From: Roseateles depolymerans
GTDB lineage: Bacteria > Pseudomonadota > Gammaproteobacteria > Burkholderiales > Burkholderiaceae_C
NCBI RefSeq assembly: GCF_003387155.1
Contig: NZ_QUMT01000001.1
Coordinates: forward strand, 945,066 to 1,009,065
DNA: 64,000 nucleotides
Reading direction: 5' to 3'
The notes under the pieces are model-generated. The model saw only the letters and a list, made by a program, of their open reading frames with translations, did no database searches and was not told the DNA's origin. Positions within the stretch are counted from its first letter, which is position 1; every line of letters starts with the position of its first letter. A program made the position numbers and the translations under genes. Shown piece by piece: positions 25,340-35,572 of this stretch.

Positions 25340-27418
25340 ATGTCCAACTGGAGTCGCCACCTCGCCTGGGCGGGCGTGGCCGTTCTCGGGGCGGTGGCAT
25401 TGGCCACCGTGGCGCTGGCGCGCGGCGAAGCCGTCAGTGCCCTTTGGGTCGTTGTGGCCGCCTTGTGCGTCTACCTCATCGGCTACCGTTACTACAGCCT
25501 GTTCCTGGCGACCAAGGTGCTGGGGCTGGACCCCACCCGCCAGACGCCGGCCTGGAAACACAACGATGGTCTGGACTACGTGCCCACCCATCGCTACGTG
25601 CTGTACGGTCACCACTTTGCCGCGATCGCGGGCGCCGGTCCGCTGGTGGGCCCGGTGCTGGCGGCTCAGATGGGCTACCTGCCCGGCCTGCTGTGGATCC
25701 TGGCCGGCGTGATCTTCGCCGGCGCGGTGCAGGACTTCATCGTGCTGTTCATCTCCACCCGTCGCGACGGCCGCTCGCTGGGCGACCTGGTGAAGCAGGA
25801 GATGGGCACGGTGCCCGGTGTGATCGCGCTGTTTGGCGCCTTCATGATCATGATCATCATCCTGGCGGTGCTGGCGCTGATCGTGGTGAAGGCCCTGGCG
25901 GATTCGCCCTGGGGCACGTTCACCGTGGCGGCGACGATTCCCGTGGCGCTGTTCATGGGCGTTTACCTGCGCTACATCCGCCCGGGCCGCATCGGCGAGG
26001 TGTCCATCATCGGCTTCGTGCTGCTGATGCTGGCCATCATGGGCGGCCAGTGGGTGCATGAGAGCCCGGCCTGGGCGCCGCTGTTCACCTACGACGGCAA
26101 GGCCCTGACCTGGATGCTGATCGGCTATGGCTTCATTGCGGCGTCCATCCCGGTGTGGCTGCTGCTGGCGCCGCGGGACTACCTGTCCACCTTCTTGAAG
26201 ATCGGCACCATCATCGCGCTGGCCATCGGCATCGTCGTGGTGGCGCCGCCGCTGCAGATGCCGGCCTTCACCCGCTTTGCGGAGGGCAACGGTCCGGTCT
26301 GGGCAGGCAACCTGTTCCCCTTCCTGTTCATCACCATCGCCTGTGGCGCGGTGTCGGGCTTCCATGCGCTGATCTCTTCGGGCACCACGCCCAAGATGCT
26401 GGACAACGAGGTCAATGCCCGCTTCATCGGCTATGGCGGCATGCTGGCCGAGTCGTTCGTGGCGGTGATGGCGCTGGTGGCGGCGTCCTGCATCGAGCCG
26501 GGCGTGTACTTCGCGATGAACAGCCCGGCCGCCCTGGTGGGCAAGACGCCGGATGCGGTGGCGGCCACGCTGTCCACCTGGGGCTTCGTGATCACGCCGG
26601 AGATGTTGGTGCAAACGGCCAAGGACGTGGGTGAGAACACCATCCTGGCCCGCGCCGGTGGCGCGCCGACCCTGGCGGTGGGCATGGCCCATATCCTGCA
26701 CCAGGTGGTGGGCGGCAAGGCGATGATGGCCTTCTGGTATCACTTCGCCATCCTGTTCGAGGCGCTGTTCATCCTGACGGCGGTGGATGCCGGCACGCGT
26801 GCGGGCCGCTTCATGCTGCAGGACCTGCTGGGCACCTTCGTGCCGGCCCTCAAGCGCACCGACTCGCTGCCGGCCAACCTGATCGCCACCGGTCTGTGCG
26901 TGGCGGCATGGGGCTACTTCCTCTACCAGGGCGTGGTGGATCCGCTGGGCGGCATCAACACGCTGTGGCCGCTGTTTGGCATTGCCAACCAGATGCTGGC
27001 GGCCGTGGCGCTGCTGCTGGGCACGGTGGTCCTGTACAAGATGAAGAAGGACCGTTATGCCTGGACGACCATCCTGCCGGCAGGCTGGCTGCTGATCTGC
27101 ACGATGACGGCCGGCTGGCTGAAGATCTTCAGCGCGGACCCGAAGGTGGGCTTCCTGGCCCATGCCCAGAAGTATGCGGATTCGCTTGCGGCGGGGCAGG
27201 TGCTGGCACCGGCCAAGAGCCTGGAGGCGATGGAGCGGGTGATCTTCAATGACCGTCTGGATGCGGCCCTGTGCGGCGTCTTCATGTTCGTGGTGGTGAG
27301 CGTGCTGGTCTACAGCGTGAAGGCCATCCTGAAGGCGCGGGCGGAGCGCCGGCCGACGGTGCACGAAACGCCGTTCGAGCCGCTGCCGCCGGGCGCGACG
27401 GCCACGGGTCACGCCTGA
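25340..27418 (+). CDS. cstA: CstA-family carbon starvation / pyruvate-peptide transporter
   Basis: A 692-residue polytopic inner-membrane protein with about 16-18 hydrophobic segments. Family blocks include GHHFAAIAGAGPLVGPVLAA, DFIVLFISTRRDGRSLG, SGFHALISSGTTPKML and TLWPLFGIANQMLAAVAL. CstA and BtsT import pyruvate and/or peptides. Length fits CstA. AAGGAGA lies upstream of the ATG. Preceded by a Cache kinase/response regulator pair and followed two bases later by a YbdD/YjiX gene, the standard CstA partner. Confidence 0.95.
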   Translation: MSNWSRHLAWAGVAVLGAVALATVALARGEAVSALWVVVAALCVYLIGYRYYSLFLATKVLGLDPTRQTPAWKHNDGLDYVPTHRYVLYGHHFAAIAGAGPLVGPVLAAQMGYLPGLLWILAGVIFAGAVQDFIVLFISTRRDGRSLGDLVKQEMGTVPGVIALFGAFMIMIIILAVLALIVVKALADSPWGTFTVAATIPVALFMGVYLRYIRPGRIGEVSIIGFVLLMLAIMGGQWVHESPAWAPLFTYDGKALTWMLIGYGFIAASIPVWLLLAPRDYLSTFLKIGTIIALAIGIVVVAPPLQMPAFTRFAEGNGPVWAGNLFPFLFITIACGAVSGFHALISSGTTPKMLDNEVNARFIGYGGMLAESFVAVMALVAASCIEPGVYFAMNSPAALVGKTPDAVAATLSTWGFVITPEMLVQTAKDVGENTILARAGGAPTLAVGMAHILHQVVGGKAMMAFWYHFAILFEALFILTAVDAGTRAGRFMLQDLLGTFVPALKRTDSLPANLIATGLCVAAWGYFLYQGVVDPLGGINTLWPLFGIANQMLAAVALLLGTVVLYKMKKDRYAWTTILPAGWLLICTMTAGWLKIFSADPKVGFLAHAQKYADSLAAGQVLAPAKSLEAMERVIFNDRLDAALCGVFMFVVVSVLVYSVKAILKARAERRPTVHETPFEPLPPGATATGHA

Positions 27419-27420
27419 TC

Positions 27421-27627
27421 ATGCTCAGGCAAGCTGCCGCGCAGTTGCTGCAGGCCGGGCGCTACATGGCGCGCGGGGTGCATCAGCAGATGGTGGGCGC
27501 CGATTACGGCGCTTACCTGGCGCATATGCAACGCACCCATCCGGACCAGCCGCCGCTGGACTATGAGGCCTTCTTTCGGCAACGGCAGGAGGCGAGGTTC
27601 AACAGTGGCACCGGGAGGTGCTGTTGA
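27421..27627 (+). CDS. YbdD/YjiX family small protein (DUF466)
   Basis: A 68-residue protein with the family features GVHQQMVGADYGAYLAHMQ, THPDQPPLDYEAFFRQRQ and a Cys-containing end (GTGRCC). Such proteins are encoded directly after cstA or btsT (ybdD, yjiX in E. coli) and are needed for transport function. The ATG is two bases after the cstA stop. Confidence 0.92.
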   Translation: MLRQAAAQLLQAGRYMARGVHQQMVGADYGAYLAHMQRTHPDQPPLDYEAFFRQRQEARFNSGTGRCC

Positions 27628-27677
27628 GGCGGTGCAGCGACCGCGACCAGGGAGCTGCGCAAGCGCAGCCCTCATGA

Positions 27678-27706
27678 CAAACGGCCCCAAGGGGCCGTTT
27701 GTTATT
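27678..27706. terminator. Strong hairpin terminator after the cstA operon
   Basis: CAAACGGCCCC (27678-27688) and GGGGCCGTTTG (27691-27701) form an 11-bp perfect stem with an AA loop, followed by TTATT. It lies between the convergent YjiX-like gene and the gene at 27743, and may serve both strands. Confidence 0.85.
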
Positions 27707-27742
27707 GGAGCGGGCCCGGCTGAAGAGCGTCAGCCCGGCTCC

Positions 27743-28072
27743 TCAGTGGTCCACTTTGCGAATGAATCGGCCCTTACGGTCGTAGACCTCCATGTACCCG
27801 CCGTCCAGGGGATACAAGCACCTCGCTCCGTCTTCGACCGCAAGCAACACCATCACGGCAACGTTGCCCTTGTCCAGGTTGAGCCAGCGGAAGTCGCACT
27901 GCACTTTGGGCTGAGCGCAAAGCGAAGCTGCGCGCTGCCGCGTCTGGCCAAGAATCCGTTCCTGCAGTTCATTCCTTTTGTCCTTTTGCCGGGCACCGAA
28001 GCATGAGGGTGCATCTGCCAGAGCAGGTCCGGTCAGGCAGGCCACCAACAGTCCAAGGCAGGCAACACGCAT
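27743..28072 (-). CDS. Small exported protein of unknown function
   Basis: A 109-residue product with a clear signal peptide (residues 1-20, LGLLVACLTGPALADA with cleavage near ALA-DA). The mature part has four Cys (SCFGA, LCAQPKVQC, RCLYP), compatible with two disulfides in the periplasm. I recognise no family. GGAGAG precedes the ATG. It stands alone, with the convergent cstA operon on one side and hyi-like gene divergent on the other. Confidence 0.65.
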   Translation of the reverse strand: MRVACLGLLVACLTGPALADAPSCFGARQKDKRNELQERILGQTRQRAASLCAQPKVQCDFRWLNLDKGNVAVMVLLAVEDGARCLYPLDGGYMEVYDRKGRFIRKVDH

Positions 28073-28256
28073 TCAGGCTCTCCGTGGGACGACAACTGGA
28101 CTGGAATCGAGGTCGGTGAGGCGATGGCCAACGCGGCTGATCCGCGGCGCCCCATTGTGCTTCAGTGCAAAGGGCAGGTGCCCACCGAACGTTGCATCCA
28201 GCCGGGCAAAGGCTTAGATCCAGCGTGTTTTTCTTCTTTTTGCATACGGCGCCTTT

Positions 28257-28296
28257 AAAACGATTATTTGCGGCATGCTTTTCTACAAAACGATTA
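28257..28296. repeat. 10-bp direct repeat (AAAACGATTA) spaced 30 bp apart
   Basis: AAAACGATTA occurs at 28257-28266 and 28287-28296 within an unusually AT-rich stretch, 105-144 bp before the hyi-like start. Start-to-start spacing is exactly 30 bp, about three helical turns, as for paired binding sites on one DNA face. The rest of the 328-bp gap (28073-28400) holds nothing I can name. Confidence 0.5.
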
Positions 28297-28400
28297 CGGT
28301 CAGCGTGTGAAGCGGAAGCGTGTCCAGCGCCCACATAGGGCCAACATCCCCTTGTTGCTCCCTCGTTGTTCCCTTTGCCGCTGACCGGACCTCACTGCCC

Positions 28401-29222
28401 ATGCCTCAGTTCGCTGCCAACCTTTCCTGGCTGTATCCCCATCTCCCGTTCCTGGACCGCGTCGCGGCGGCTGCGCGCGACGGCTTCCGGGCCGTGGAAT
28501 GCACCTTCCCCTATGACCGGCCCTTGCGCGTCCTGCAGGACCGGCTGAACGACGTGTCGATGCGTCTGGTGCTGATGAATGCACCCTGCGGCGACTGGGC
28601 CGCCGGAGAGCGAGGGCTGGCCGCCTTGCCGGACCGGGAAGCCGACTTCCGCGCCGCGCTGCAGCAGGGCGCCGACTGGGCCCATGCACTGGACTGCCCG
28701 CGTCTGCACGTCCTGGCGGGTTGCCCGGCGCCGGGCGCGGACCTCGCCACCGCCTGGGCTGTTTATGAAGAACGACTGCGCTGGGCGCTGGACGCCACCC
28801 AGGGCAGCGGCCTGACCCTGATGATCGAACCCATCAACGCGCACGACATGCCGGGCTACCTGCTCAGCGAGCAGGCCCAGGCGCACGCCGTGGTGGCGCG
28901 CATCGGTTCAGACCGGCTGAAAGTGCAGATGGATCTCTACCACTGCCAGCGCACCGAAGGCGATGTGCTGGCGCAGATCCAGAAGTGGCTGCCCACCGGT
29001 CAGGTGGGGCATTTCCAGGTGGCGGGCGTGCCGGATCGGGGCGAACCGGACCAGGGCGAACTGCCTGCCTTGGACGCCTTCGCCCTGATCGACGAGATCA
29101 GCGCGTCCACCGGTTGGTCCGGATGGATCGGCTGTGAATACCGGCCCCGGCGCGACCCTTCACAGGGCGGCACGTCGGCTGGGCTGGATTGGCTGCGTCC
29201 CTATCAGGACGCAGCCGTTTGA
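28401..29222 (+). CDS. hyi: Hydroxypyruvate isomerase-like TIM-barrel protein
   Basis: A 273-residue sugar-isomerase-fold protein. The start MPQFAANLSWLYPHLPFLDR, FRAVECTFPYD, LMIEPINAHDMPGYLL, QMDLYHCQRTEGD and the final GWIGCEYRP match Hyi, which interconverts hydroxypyruvate and tartronate semialdehyde in glyoxylate metabolism; the Glu and Asp/His residues in these blocks coordinate the metal. No glyoxylate carboligase or reductase gene is adjacent, so OtnI-like use in acid-sugar catabolism is possible. I chose the ATG at 28401 over the upstream open frame because conservation begins there. Confidence 0.85.
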   Translation: MPQFAANLSWLYPHLPFLDRVAAAARDGFRAVECTFPYDRPLRVLQDRLNDVSMRLVLMNAPCGDWAAGERGLAALPDREADFRAALQQGADWAHALDCPRLHVLAGCPAPGADLATAWAVYEERLRWALDATQGSGLTLMIEPINAHDMPGYLLSEQAQAHAVVARIGSDRLKVQMDLYHCQRTEGDVLAQIQKWLPTGQVGHFQVAGVPDRGEPDQGELPALDAFALIDEISASTGWSGWIGCEYRPRRDPSQGGTSAGLDWLRPYQDAAV

Positions 29223-29324
29223 AGCGGCCGACCCAAGCGGCCAACCAAGGCGGCGCACTCAACCTGCTGGCTGAAGTCGCCGAATAAAGCCGACGACTAA
29301 AGCTGCGGATGAGCGCAGCCGTCT

Positions 29325-32195
29325 TCAAGCCACCCGACGCGTTTCCCCTTCGCCGTACAGATTGCTCTCACAACGTCCGCACAGCGTGGGATGCGCCGGG
29401 TTCACACCCACGTCCGCGCGGTAGTGCCAGCAACGCTCGCACTTCTGGTGCGTCGAAGGCGTCACCGTCACGGTGAGCGCGTCCGCCGCCACCACCGAAG
29501 CGGCCGACGTGATCAGCACGAACTTCAGATCGTCGCCCAGGCTCTGCAGCAGGGCCAGATCGTCCGCCGGCACGCCCAGCGTCACCTCGGCCTGCAGCGA
29601 AGCGCCGATGGCACCGGTGGTGCGCACGTCCTCGATGGCCTTGTTCACCGCATCCCGGATTTCATGGATGCGGTTCCACTTGGTGATCAGCTCCGTGGCC
29701 GGTGCATCAAAGCGCCAGAAGGTCTCGGTGAAGAGCGTCTCGCCCGGCTGCTTGCCGGCAAACACCTTCCACGCTTCCTCCGCGGTGAAGCTCAGGAACG
29801 GCGCCATCCAGCGCAGCATCGCATTCGTGATGTGCCACAGCGCCGTCTGCGCGGACCGCCGTGCCTGGCTGCCCGGGGCGGTGGTGTAGAGCCGGTCCTT
29901 CAGCACGTCCAGGTAGAACGCGCCCAGGTCTTCCGAGCAGTACACCTGCAGCTTGGCCACCACCGGATGGAACTCATAGCGCTGGTAGTGGGCCAGCACG
30001 TCTTCCTGGAACTGCGCCGCACGGGCCAGCGCATAACGGTCGGCCTCCAGCAACTGGTCCAGCGGCACGGCATGCTGGGCGGCATCGAAGTCCGACACGT
30101 TGGCCAGCAGGAAACGCAGCGTGTTGCGGATGCGGCGATAACCGTCCACCACCCGGTCCAGGATCTTCTTGTCGCCGGCGATGTCGCCCGAATAGTCGGA
30201 CGCCGCCACCCACAGGCGGATGATTTCGGCGCCCAGCTGCTTGCTGGTCTCCTGCGGATCCACCCCGTTGCCCAGCGACTTGCTCATCTTGCGACCCTTG
30301 CTGTCCACGGTGAAGCCGTGGGTCAGCAGGCCCTTGTAGGGCGCGCGGTCGTTCAGTGCGCAAGAGATCAGCAGCGACGAGTGGAACCAGCCACGGTGCT
30401 GGTCATGGCCTTCCAGGTAGAGGTCGGCTTCCGGACCGCTTTCATGCGCCGCGCCGGCATGGCTGCCCTTGAGCACATGCTGGAAGGTGGAGCCGGAGTC
30501 GAACCACACGTCCAGGATGTCCTGGCCCTTGGTGTAGGCCTCGGCTTCCGCGCCTAGCCAGTCGGCCGGATCCAGCTTGGACCAGGCCTCCACGCCACCG
30601 GCTTCCACCAGTTGCGCGGCGCGCTCAATGAATTCCAGCGTCCTGGGATGCGGCTGGCCGGTGTCCTTGTGCAGGAAGATGGGCAGCGGCACGCCCCAGC
30701 TGCGCTGGCGCGAGATGCACCAGTCCGGTCGGCCGGCGATCATGTCGTGCAGCCGCGCGCGACCGTTCTCCGGGTAGAAGCTGGTCACATCGATGGCGTC
30801 CAGGGCCAACTGGCGCAAGGTCTTGGGCGCCTTGTCGACGGTGAAGACGCCTTCGCCTTCATCCATGCGCACGAACCACTGCGCCGCGGCGCGGTAGATC
30901 ACCGGCGACTTGTGGCGCCAGCAGTGCGGATAGCTGTGGGTGATCTTGCTGTGGGCCATCAGGCGGCCGGCGTTCTGCAGCGCCTCGGCGATGACCGGGT
31001 TGGCCTTCCAGATGTGCTGGCCGCCAAACAGCGGCAGCTCGGCCTCATAGACCCCATTGCCCTGCACCGGGTTCAGGATGTCCTTGAAGGCCAGACCGTG
31101 GGCGATGCAGGAGTTGAAGTCGTCCAGGCCGTAGGCCGGCGCCGAGTGCACCACGCCCGTGCCGTCGTCGGCGGTGGCGTAGTCGGCCAGGTAGATCGGG
31201 CTCTCGCGGTCGAAACCGGGATGCACATGGGCCAGCGGATGCTTGAACTTCAGCAGCTCCAGCGCACGGCCCTGCGTCACCGCCACCACCTGGCCCTCGA
31301 TGCCCCAGCGGGCCAGGCACTTCTCCACCAGCGCCTCGGCCACCACGAAGTAGCCGCGCTCGGTGTTCACCAGGGCGTAGGGCAGGTCGGGGTTGAGGTT
31401 CAGCGCCTGGTTGGCCGGGATGGTCCAGGGGGTGGTCGTCCAGATGACGGTGAAGGCGTCCTTGTCCAGCGACGGCAGGCCGAAGGCAGCCGCCAGCTTC
31501 TGCGGTTCGGCGCTCAGGAAGGCGACGTCCACGGCCGGGGACTGCTTGTCGGCATATTCGATCTCGAACTCGGCCAGCGAGGAACCGCAGTCAAAGCACC
31601 AGTACACCGGCTTGAGGCCGCGGTAGACGAAGCCGCGCTCGAACAGGCGCTTGAGCACGCGGATCTCGCCGGCCTCGTTCTTGAAGTCCATGGTGCGATA
31701 GGGATGGTCCCAGTCGCCCAGCACGCCCAGGCGCTTGAAGTCCACGCGCTGCTGGTCGATCTGCTGCGTGGCGTAGGCGCGGCTCTTGGCCTGCACCTCG
31801 TCGCGCGGCAGGCCGCGGCCGTAGGTCTTCTCGATCTGGTTCTCGATGGGCAGGCCGTGGCAGTCCCAGCCGGGGATGTAGGCCGCGTCAAAGCCTTCCA
31901 GCTGGCGCGCCTTGACGATCATGTCCTTGAGGATCTTGTTGACCGCATGGCCCATGTGGATCTGGCCATTGGCATAGGGCGGTCCGTCGTGCAGCACGAA
32001 CTTGGGCTTGCCGCAGCGGGCGTCGCGCAGCTTCTTGTAGATGCCCTGGTCTTCCCATTCCTTCACCCAGCCCGGCTCGCGCTTGGGCAGGTCGCCCCGC
32101 ATGGGGAAGGGGGTGTCCGGCAGGTTGAGGGTGGCCCGGTAGTCCGTGGGCGCAGCGTTGGAACCGGTGGAGGAGGCGTCGGCGGCGTCGGTCAT
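29325..32195 (-). CDS. ileS: Isoleucyl-tRNA synthetase
   Basis: Charges tRNA-Ile. The 956-residue class I synthetase has the HIGH-type motif [18 protein letters not shown], the editing domain, the KMSKS loop ([15 protein letters not shown]) and a C-terminal zinc finger with CERCWHYR and [10 protein letters not shown]. Length is normal. I used the ATG at 32195; an in-frame TTG at 32210 is less likely. It lies downstream of ribF on the same strand, the usual ribF-ileS order. Confidence 0.97.
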   Translation of the reverse strand: MTDAADASSTGSNAAPTDYRATLNLPDTPFPMRGDLPKREPGWVKEWEDQGIYKKLRDARCGKPKFVLHDGPPYANGQIHMGHAVNKILKDMIVKARQLEGFDAAYIPGWDCHGLPIENQIEKTYGRGLPRDEVQAKSRAYATQQIDQQRVDFKRLGVLGDWDHPYRTMDFKNEAGEIRVLKRLFERGFVYRGLKPVYWCFDCGSSLAEFEIEYADKQSPAVDVAFLSAEPQKLAAAFGLPSLDKDAFTVIWTTTPWTIPANQALNLNPDLPYALVNTERGYFVVAEALVEKCLARWGIEGQVVAVTQGRALELLKFKHPLAHVHPGFDRESPIYLADYATADDGTGVVHSAPAYGLDDFNSCIAHGLAFKDILNPVQGNGVYEAELPLFGGQHIWKANPVIAEALQNAGRLMAHSKITHSYPHCWRHKSPVIYRAAAQWFVRMDEGEGVFTVDKAPKTLRQLALDAIDVTSFYPENGRARLHDMIAGRPDWCISRQRSWGVPLPIFLHKDTGQPHPRTLEFIERAAQLVEAGGVEAWSKLDPADWLGAEAEAYTKGQDILDVWFDSGSTFQHVLKGSHAGAAHESGPEADLYLEGHDQHRGWFHSSLLISCALNDRAPYKGLLTHGFTVDSKGRKMSKSLGNGVDPQETSKQLGAEIIRLWVAASDYSGDIAGDKKILDRVVDGYRRIRNTLRFLLANVSDFDAAQHAVPLDQLLEADRYALARAAQFQEDVLAHYQRYEFHPVVAKLQVYCSEDLGAFYLDVLKDRLYTTAPGSQARRSAQTALWHITNAMLRWMAPFLSFTAEEAWKVFAGKQPGETLFTETFWRFDAPATELITKWNRIHEIRDAVNKAIEDVRTTGAIGASLQAEVTLGVPADDLALLQSLGDDLKFVLITSAASVVAADALTVTVTPSTHQKCERCWHYRADVGVNPAHPTLCGRCESNLYGEGETRRVA

Positions 32196-32331
32196 AAAGT
32201 GGCGTGGCAATCAGGAGCGGCGCCTTGGGGCGCCGGGGATGCAGGGAAGCGCGACCGAACGGCGGTCGGCGCGCGAGCAGGGGTGAGAGCCGGGGCCCGC
32301 CGTTCCTCATGGGGCGGCGGACGCGGGCGGT

Positions 32332-33387
32332 TCAAATTCGGTCGCGCGTGGTCTGGCGGCGCACCGCCGCATGGGTGCTGGCCTGATCGGCAAAGTACGC
32401 ACGTGCCTGACGGACGTCCTCCCAGATCGCGGCGGTGAGGGCGTCCAGACCGTTGAAACGGGCTTCGTCACGCAGTTTGTGCAGCAGTTCCACGCGGACG
32501 AGTTTACCGTAGGCCTCGGCCGGTCCCAGGCGCTCGGCCAGCGCGGCCGGCCAGTCCAGCGCATGCACCTCCAGCAGCACCCGTCCGGCGTCCTCCACCG
32601 TGGGGCGCACGCCCAGGGAGGCCACCCCGTCCAGCGGCGGCTCCTGCGGGCCTGTCAGGCCGTGCACCCGAACGGCGAAGATGCCGTGGGCCGCAGGCTT
32701 GTCATGGCCAAAGCGCAGGTTCAGGGTGCGGAAGCCGTCCTGCGCGCCGGGGCGCGATTCAGCCAGTTGGCGGCCGAGCTTCTGGCCATGGATGACATGG
32801 CCGGAGATGGAATAGGGCCGGCCCAGCAGGCGCGCCGCGCCGTCCAGGTCTCCGCGCTGCAGCGATTCCCGCACGGCCGAGCTCGACACCCGCAGTCCGT
32901 GCACCTCGTAACTCATCATGCGGGCCACATCGAAGCCCAGGCGCTGGCCGGCGGCGTCCAGGGTGGCGTAGTCGCCCTGGCGCTTGGCGCCGAAGCGGAA
33001 GTCGTCGCCCACCAGCACATACCGGGCGCCCAGGCCGTCCACCAGCACCTGCTGGATGAAGTCCTGGGCCGACAGACTGGCCAGTTGCTCGTCAAAGCGC
33101 AGCACCACCACCTGGTCCACCCCGCAGCGTTCGAGCTCGGAGAGCTTGTCGCGCAGCGTCGCGATGCGGGCCGGGGCCAGCTCGGGGCGGCCCATCTTGT
33201 GGGCGAAGAAGTCCCGGGGATGCGGCTCGAAGGTCAGCACGCAGGTCGGCAGGCCGCGGTGACGGGCCTCCGACTGCAGCAACGCCAGCATGGCCTGGTG
33301 GCCGCGATGGACGCCGTCGAAATTGCCGATGGTCAGCGCGCACTGAGGCGCGATGCCCGGATGATGGAAGCCGCGAAACACCTGCAT
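32332..33387 (-). CDS. ribF: Bifunctional riboflavin kinase / FAD synthetase
   Basis: Converts riboflavin to FMN and FMN to FAD. The 351-residue protein has the adenylyltransferase half (IGNFDGVHRGHQAML, LVGDDFRFGAKRQGD, RVSSSAVRESLQRGD) and the C-terminal flavokinase half (GRPYSISGHVIHGQKLGR, GVASLGVRPTVED). Good length for RibF. The end (ASTHAAVRRQTTRDRI) is a basic tail beyond the core. First gene of the ribF-ileS block. Confidence 0.95.
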   Translation of the reverse strand: MQVFRGFHHPGIAPQCALTIGNFDGVHRGHQAMLALLQSEARHRGLPTCVLTFEPHPRDFFAHKMGRPELAPARIATLRDKLSELERCGVDQVVVLRFDEQLASLSAQDFIQQVLVDGLGARYVLVGDDFRFGAKRQGDYATLDAAGQRLGFDVARMMSYEVHGLRVSSSAVRESLQRGDLDGAARLLGRPYSISGHVIHGQKLGRQLAESRPGAQDGFRTLNLRFGHDKPAAHGIFAVRVHGLTGPQEPPLDGVASLGVRPTVEDAGRVLLEVHALDWPAALAERLGPAEAYGKLVRVELLHKLRDEARFNGLDALTAAIWEDVRQARAYFADQASTHAAVRRQTTRDRI

Positions 33388-33460
33388 GGGGCCCGATTAT
33401 CTGCTGGCGGCGCCGACCCGGCGCGCGCAGGCGCAAGCGGGCGACCCGGCCGGGCCTCCA

Positions 33461-35332
33461 TCAGGGCGTGGCGAGTCCCGCCAGGGGGCCGGGCGCAACG
33501 CCGGAAGGCGCCGCAGCGGATGACGGCAGATGCCGCTCCACCAGCGACAGCAGGTCCCCCATCTCGAACGGCTTGAGCAGGAAGTCGTCCATGCCGGCGC
33601 GGGTGCAGCGGTCCCGGTCATCGTTGATGGCGCTGGCGGTGAGCGCCACCACCGGCGTGCGCGGCAGGCGGCGCCGGGCCTCTTCCTCCCGCCAGGCCTG
33701 TGTGGCGCTGAAGCCGTCCATCTCCGGCATCTGGCAGTCCATCAGCACCAGGTCGAAGCGCTGGCCGCGCAACTGGTCCAGCGCCTGCCGGCCGTCTTCG
33801 GCGGTGGTGACCGCCAGCCCGCACTGCTGCAGCATGGTGGAGGCGACCAGCAGGTTGACCATGCTGTCGTCCACCAGCAGCACCCGCCCGGTGAGCTGCG
33901 GCACCTGGGTGGGCGTGGGCAGGGGGCGGGCCGCGGGCGGCTCGGCCGCCGCTCCGGCCTCGGCGGGCTGCAGCGGCAGCGAGAACTCAAACACCGACCC
34001 CACGCCGGGCGTGGAGGCGCAGCGCAGGTCACCGCCCATGGCGCGTGCCAGTTCACGGGCGATGGTCAGGCCCAGGCCGGTGCCGTCATGGCGACGCATG
34101 CGTCGCGCCACCACCTGCTCAAACGGCGCAAAGATGCGTTCGAGCTGATCCGCCGGAATGCCTTCCCCCGAATCGCGCACCGCACAGCGCAGCAGGGTGC
34201 CGGCCCGCATGTCCAGCACCGGGGAGACCTCCACGCTCACACCGCCCTGGTCGGTGAACTTGATGGCGTTGCCCACCAGGTTGTGCAGGATCTGCTGGAT
34301 GCGGGAGGCATCGCCCATCACTCGCGGGGGCAGGGCGTCGCTCACCTGCCAGTCAAAACGCAGGCCCTTGGTGCGGGCGGTCTCGCCCAGCAGCCGGCAG
34401 ACATCGCCGACCACTTCGCGCATGTCCATCGGATGGGATTCGACCACCAGCTTGCCGGACTCGATGCGGGCCAGGTCCAGGATGTCGTTGACCAGGCCCA
34501 GCAGATGCCGCCCCGAGCGGCGCACGATGTCCACCTGCTGTCGCTGCTGATCGGACAGGTCGCTCGTCTCCAGCAACTGCGCCATGCCCAGGATGCCGTT
34601 CAGTGGTGTGCGGATCTCGTGGCTCATCATGGCCACGAAGCGGCTCTTGCTGCTGCTGGTTTCCTCCGCCGCATGCAGGGCCAGCTGGCTTTGCTCGGCC
34701 AGATGCGCCTGCTCGAAACGCAGGCGCAGCAGCTCCAGCGTCCGGGCTTCGACCCGGCGCGATTCCAGGGTCATCAGCAACCAGAAGGTCACCAGGGCAC
34801 CGGCACTGAGCCAGCCCACCGCACCGCCCTGCAGGCCCAGCCGCACGATCAGCGGCGCCAGCACCAGCGAGGCGAACAGCGCCTGTGCGCGGGTCCAGGA
34901 ACTCAGCGTCACCTGGGTGAAAGCGGCCAGGCCCACCAGCAGGGTCATGACGGCCCCGTCGATTTCCGGGAGATTGGGCGTGGCGAAGAGCGCGCCGACC
35001 ATGCCCCACGCCAGGCCATCCAGCAGCAGTGCCGACAGATAGCGGCGCTCCCAGCGAGGCAGGTCCGGCAACCGGACCGGACCTTTGAGGAAGCGGCGCG
35101 CCTCCAGGCCCCGCCAGGCGGAAATCGCCCAGCGCGCGGCGAGCCAGCACAGCAGTTCGGCGGGGTCCAGATGCCGCCACAGCAGCACCACCGGCAGGAT
35201 GCTGAACAGGGCGCCCACGGCAGCCGGCAAACGCACCAGCGACTGCAGCGCGGACAAGCGCTCCGCCCGGACCTCCAGGGCCACTGGCGTGTCGCCGTCT
35301 ATCGGCCCTGCAACGTTCACGGTGGCTCCCAT
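33461..35332 (-). CDS. Membrane hybrid sensor histidine kinase with C-terminal receiver
   Basis: A 623-residue kinase. The N-terminal third has five to six hydrophobic segments (about 32-195) with no large periplasmic loop, resembling 7TM-like sensor regions. The dimerisation box [15 protein letters not shown] (His238), an ATPase domain ([33 protein letters not shown]) and a receiver with VLLVDDSMVNLLVA and LVLMDCQMPEMDG follow. The start is placed at the ATG at 35332, after a region of open frame that is only compositional. Orphan. Confidence 0.9.
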   Translation of the reverse strand: MGATVNVAGPIDGDTPVALEVRAERLSALQSLVRLPAAVGALFSILPVVLLWRHLDPAELLCWLAARWAISAWRGLEARRFLKGPVRLPDLPRWERRYLSALLLDGLAWGMVGALFATPNLPEIDGAVMTLLVGLAAFTQVTLSSWTRAQALFASLVLAPLIVRLGLQGGAVGWLSAGALVTFWLLMTLESRRVEARTLELLRLRFEQAHLAEQSQLALHAAEETSSSKSRFVAMMSHEIRTPLNGILGMAQLLETSDLSDQQRQQVDIVRRSGRHLLGLVNDILDLARIESGKLVVESHPMDMREVVGDVCRLLGETARTKGLRFDWQVSDALPPRVMGDASRIQQILHNLVGNAIKFTDQGGVSVEVSPVLDMRAGTLLRCAVRDSGEGIPADQLERIFAPFEQVVARRMRRHDGTGLGLTIARELARAMGGDLRCASTPGVGSVFEFSLPLQPAEAGAAAEPPAARPLPTPTQVPQLTGRVLLVDDSMVNLLVASTMLQQCGLAVTTAEDGRQALDQLRGQRFDLVLMDCQMPEMDGFSATQAWREEEARRRLPRTPVVALTASAINDDRDRCTRAGMDDFLLKPFEMGDLLSLVERHLPSSAAAPSGVAPGPLAGLATP

Positions 35333-35514
35333 TCGAATCGGCCGCGTCCGGGCGTGTGTTCCGGTCGTCTTTTGTGGCGCCGGTTCTACCCAAGTCCGTT
35401 GGGGCCGGGAGTCGGGAATTCCCTTGAACGGTCGATAGAGCGCACCGACTGCCCTGGTTTGTGCGATTGGCGCTCGTTTTCCACCGAAGTCGGGGAGGGG
35501 TCCCACCGCAGTCA

Positions 35515-35572
35515 GTTGTCGATTGCATCAAGTTTCTGACGACAAGCGTGGCAACGGTTGGCAACTGAAAAC
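35515..35572 (+). promoter_or_regulatory. Promoter-like block shared by the tandem-PTP paralogs, copy 1
   Basis: GTTGTCGATTGCATCAA (35515-35531) begins a dyad TTGTCG-N18-CGACAA (CGACAA at 35540-35545), and CTGAAAAC follows at 35565-35572, 77 bp before the TTG start. The first 17 bases and the CTGAAAAC block are identical to the copy at 37526. It differs from the PIP or hrpII box (TTCG-N16-TTCG) of HrpX/HrpB regulons, so the regulator is unknown. Confidence 0.65.

Noticed and set aside
25226-27412. 728-codon open frame antisense to cstA
   Set aside because: The translation is rich in Arg, His, Gln and Gly without any motif, as expected for the antisense of a GC-rich gene; cstA on the other strand is unmistakable.
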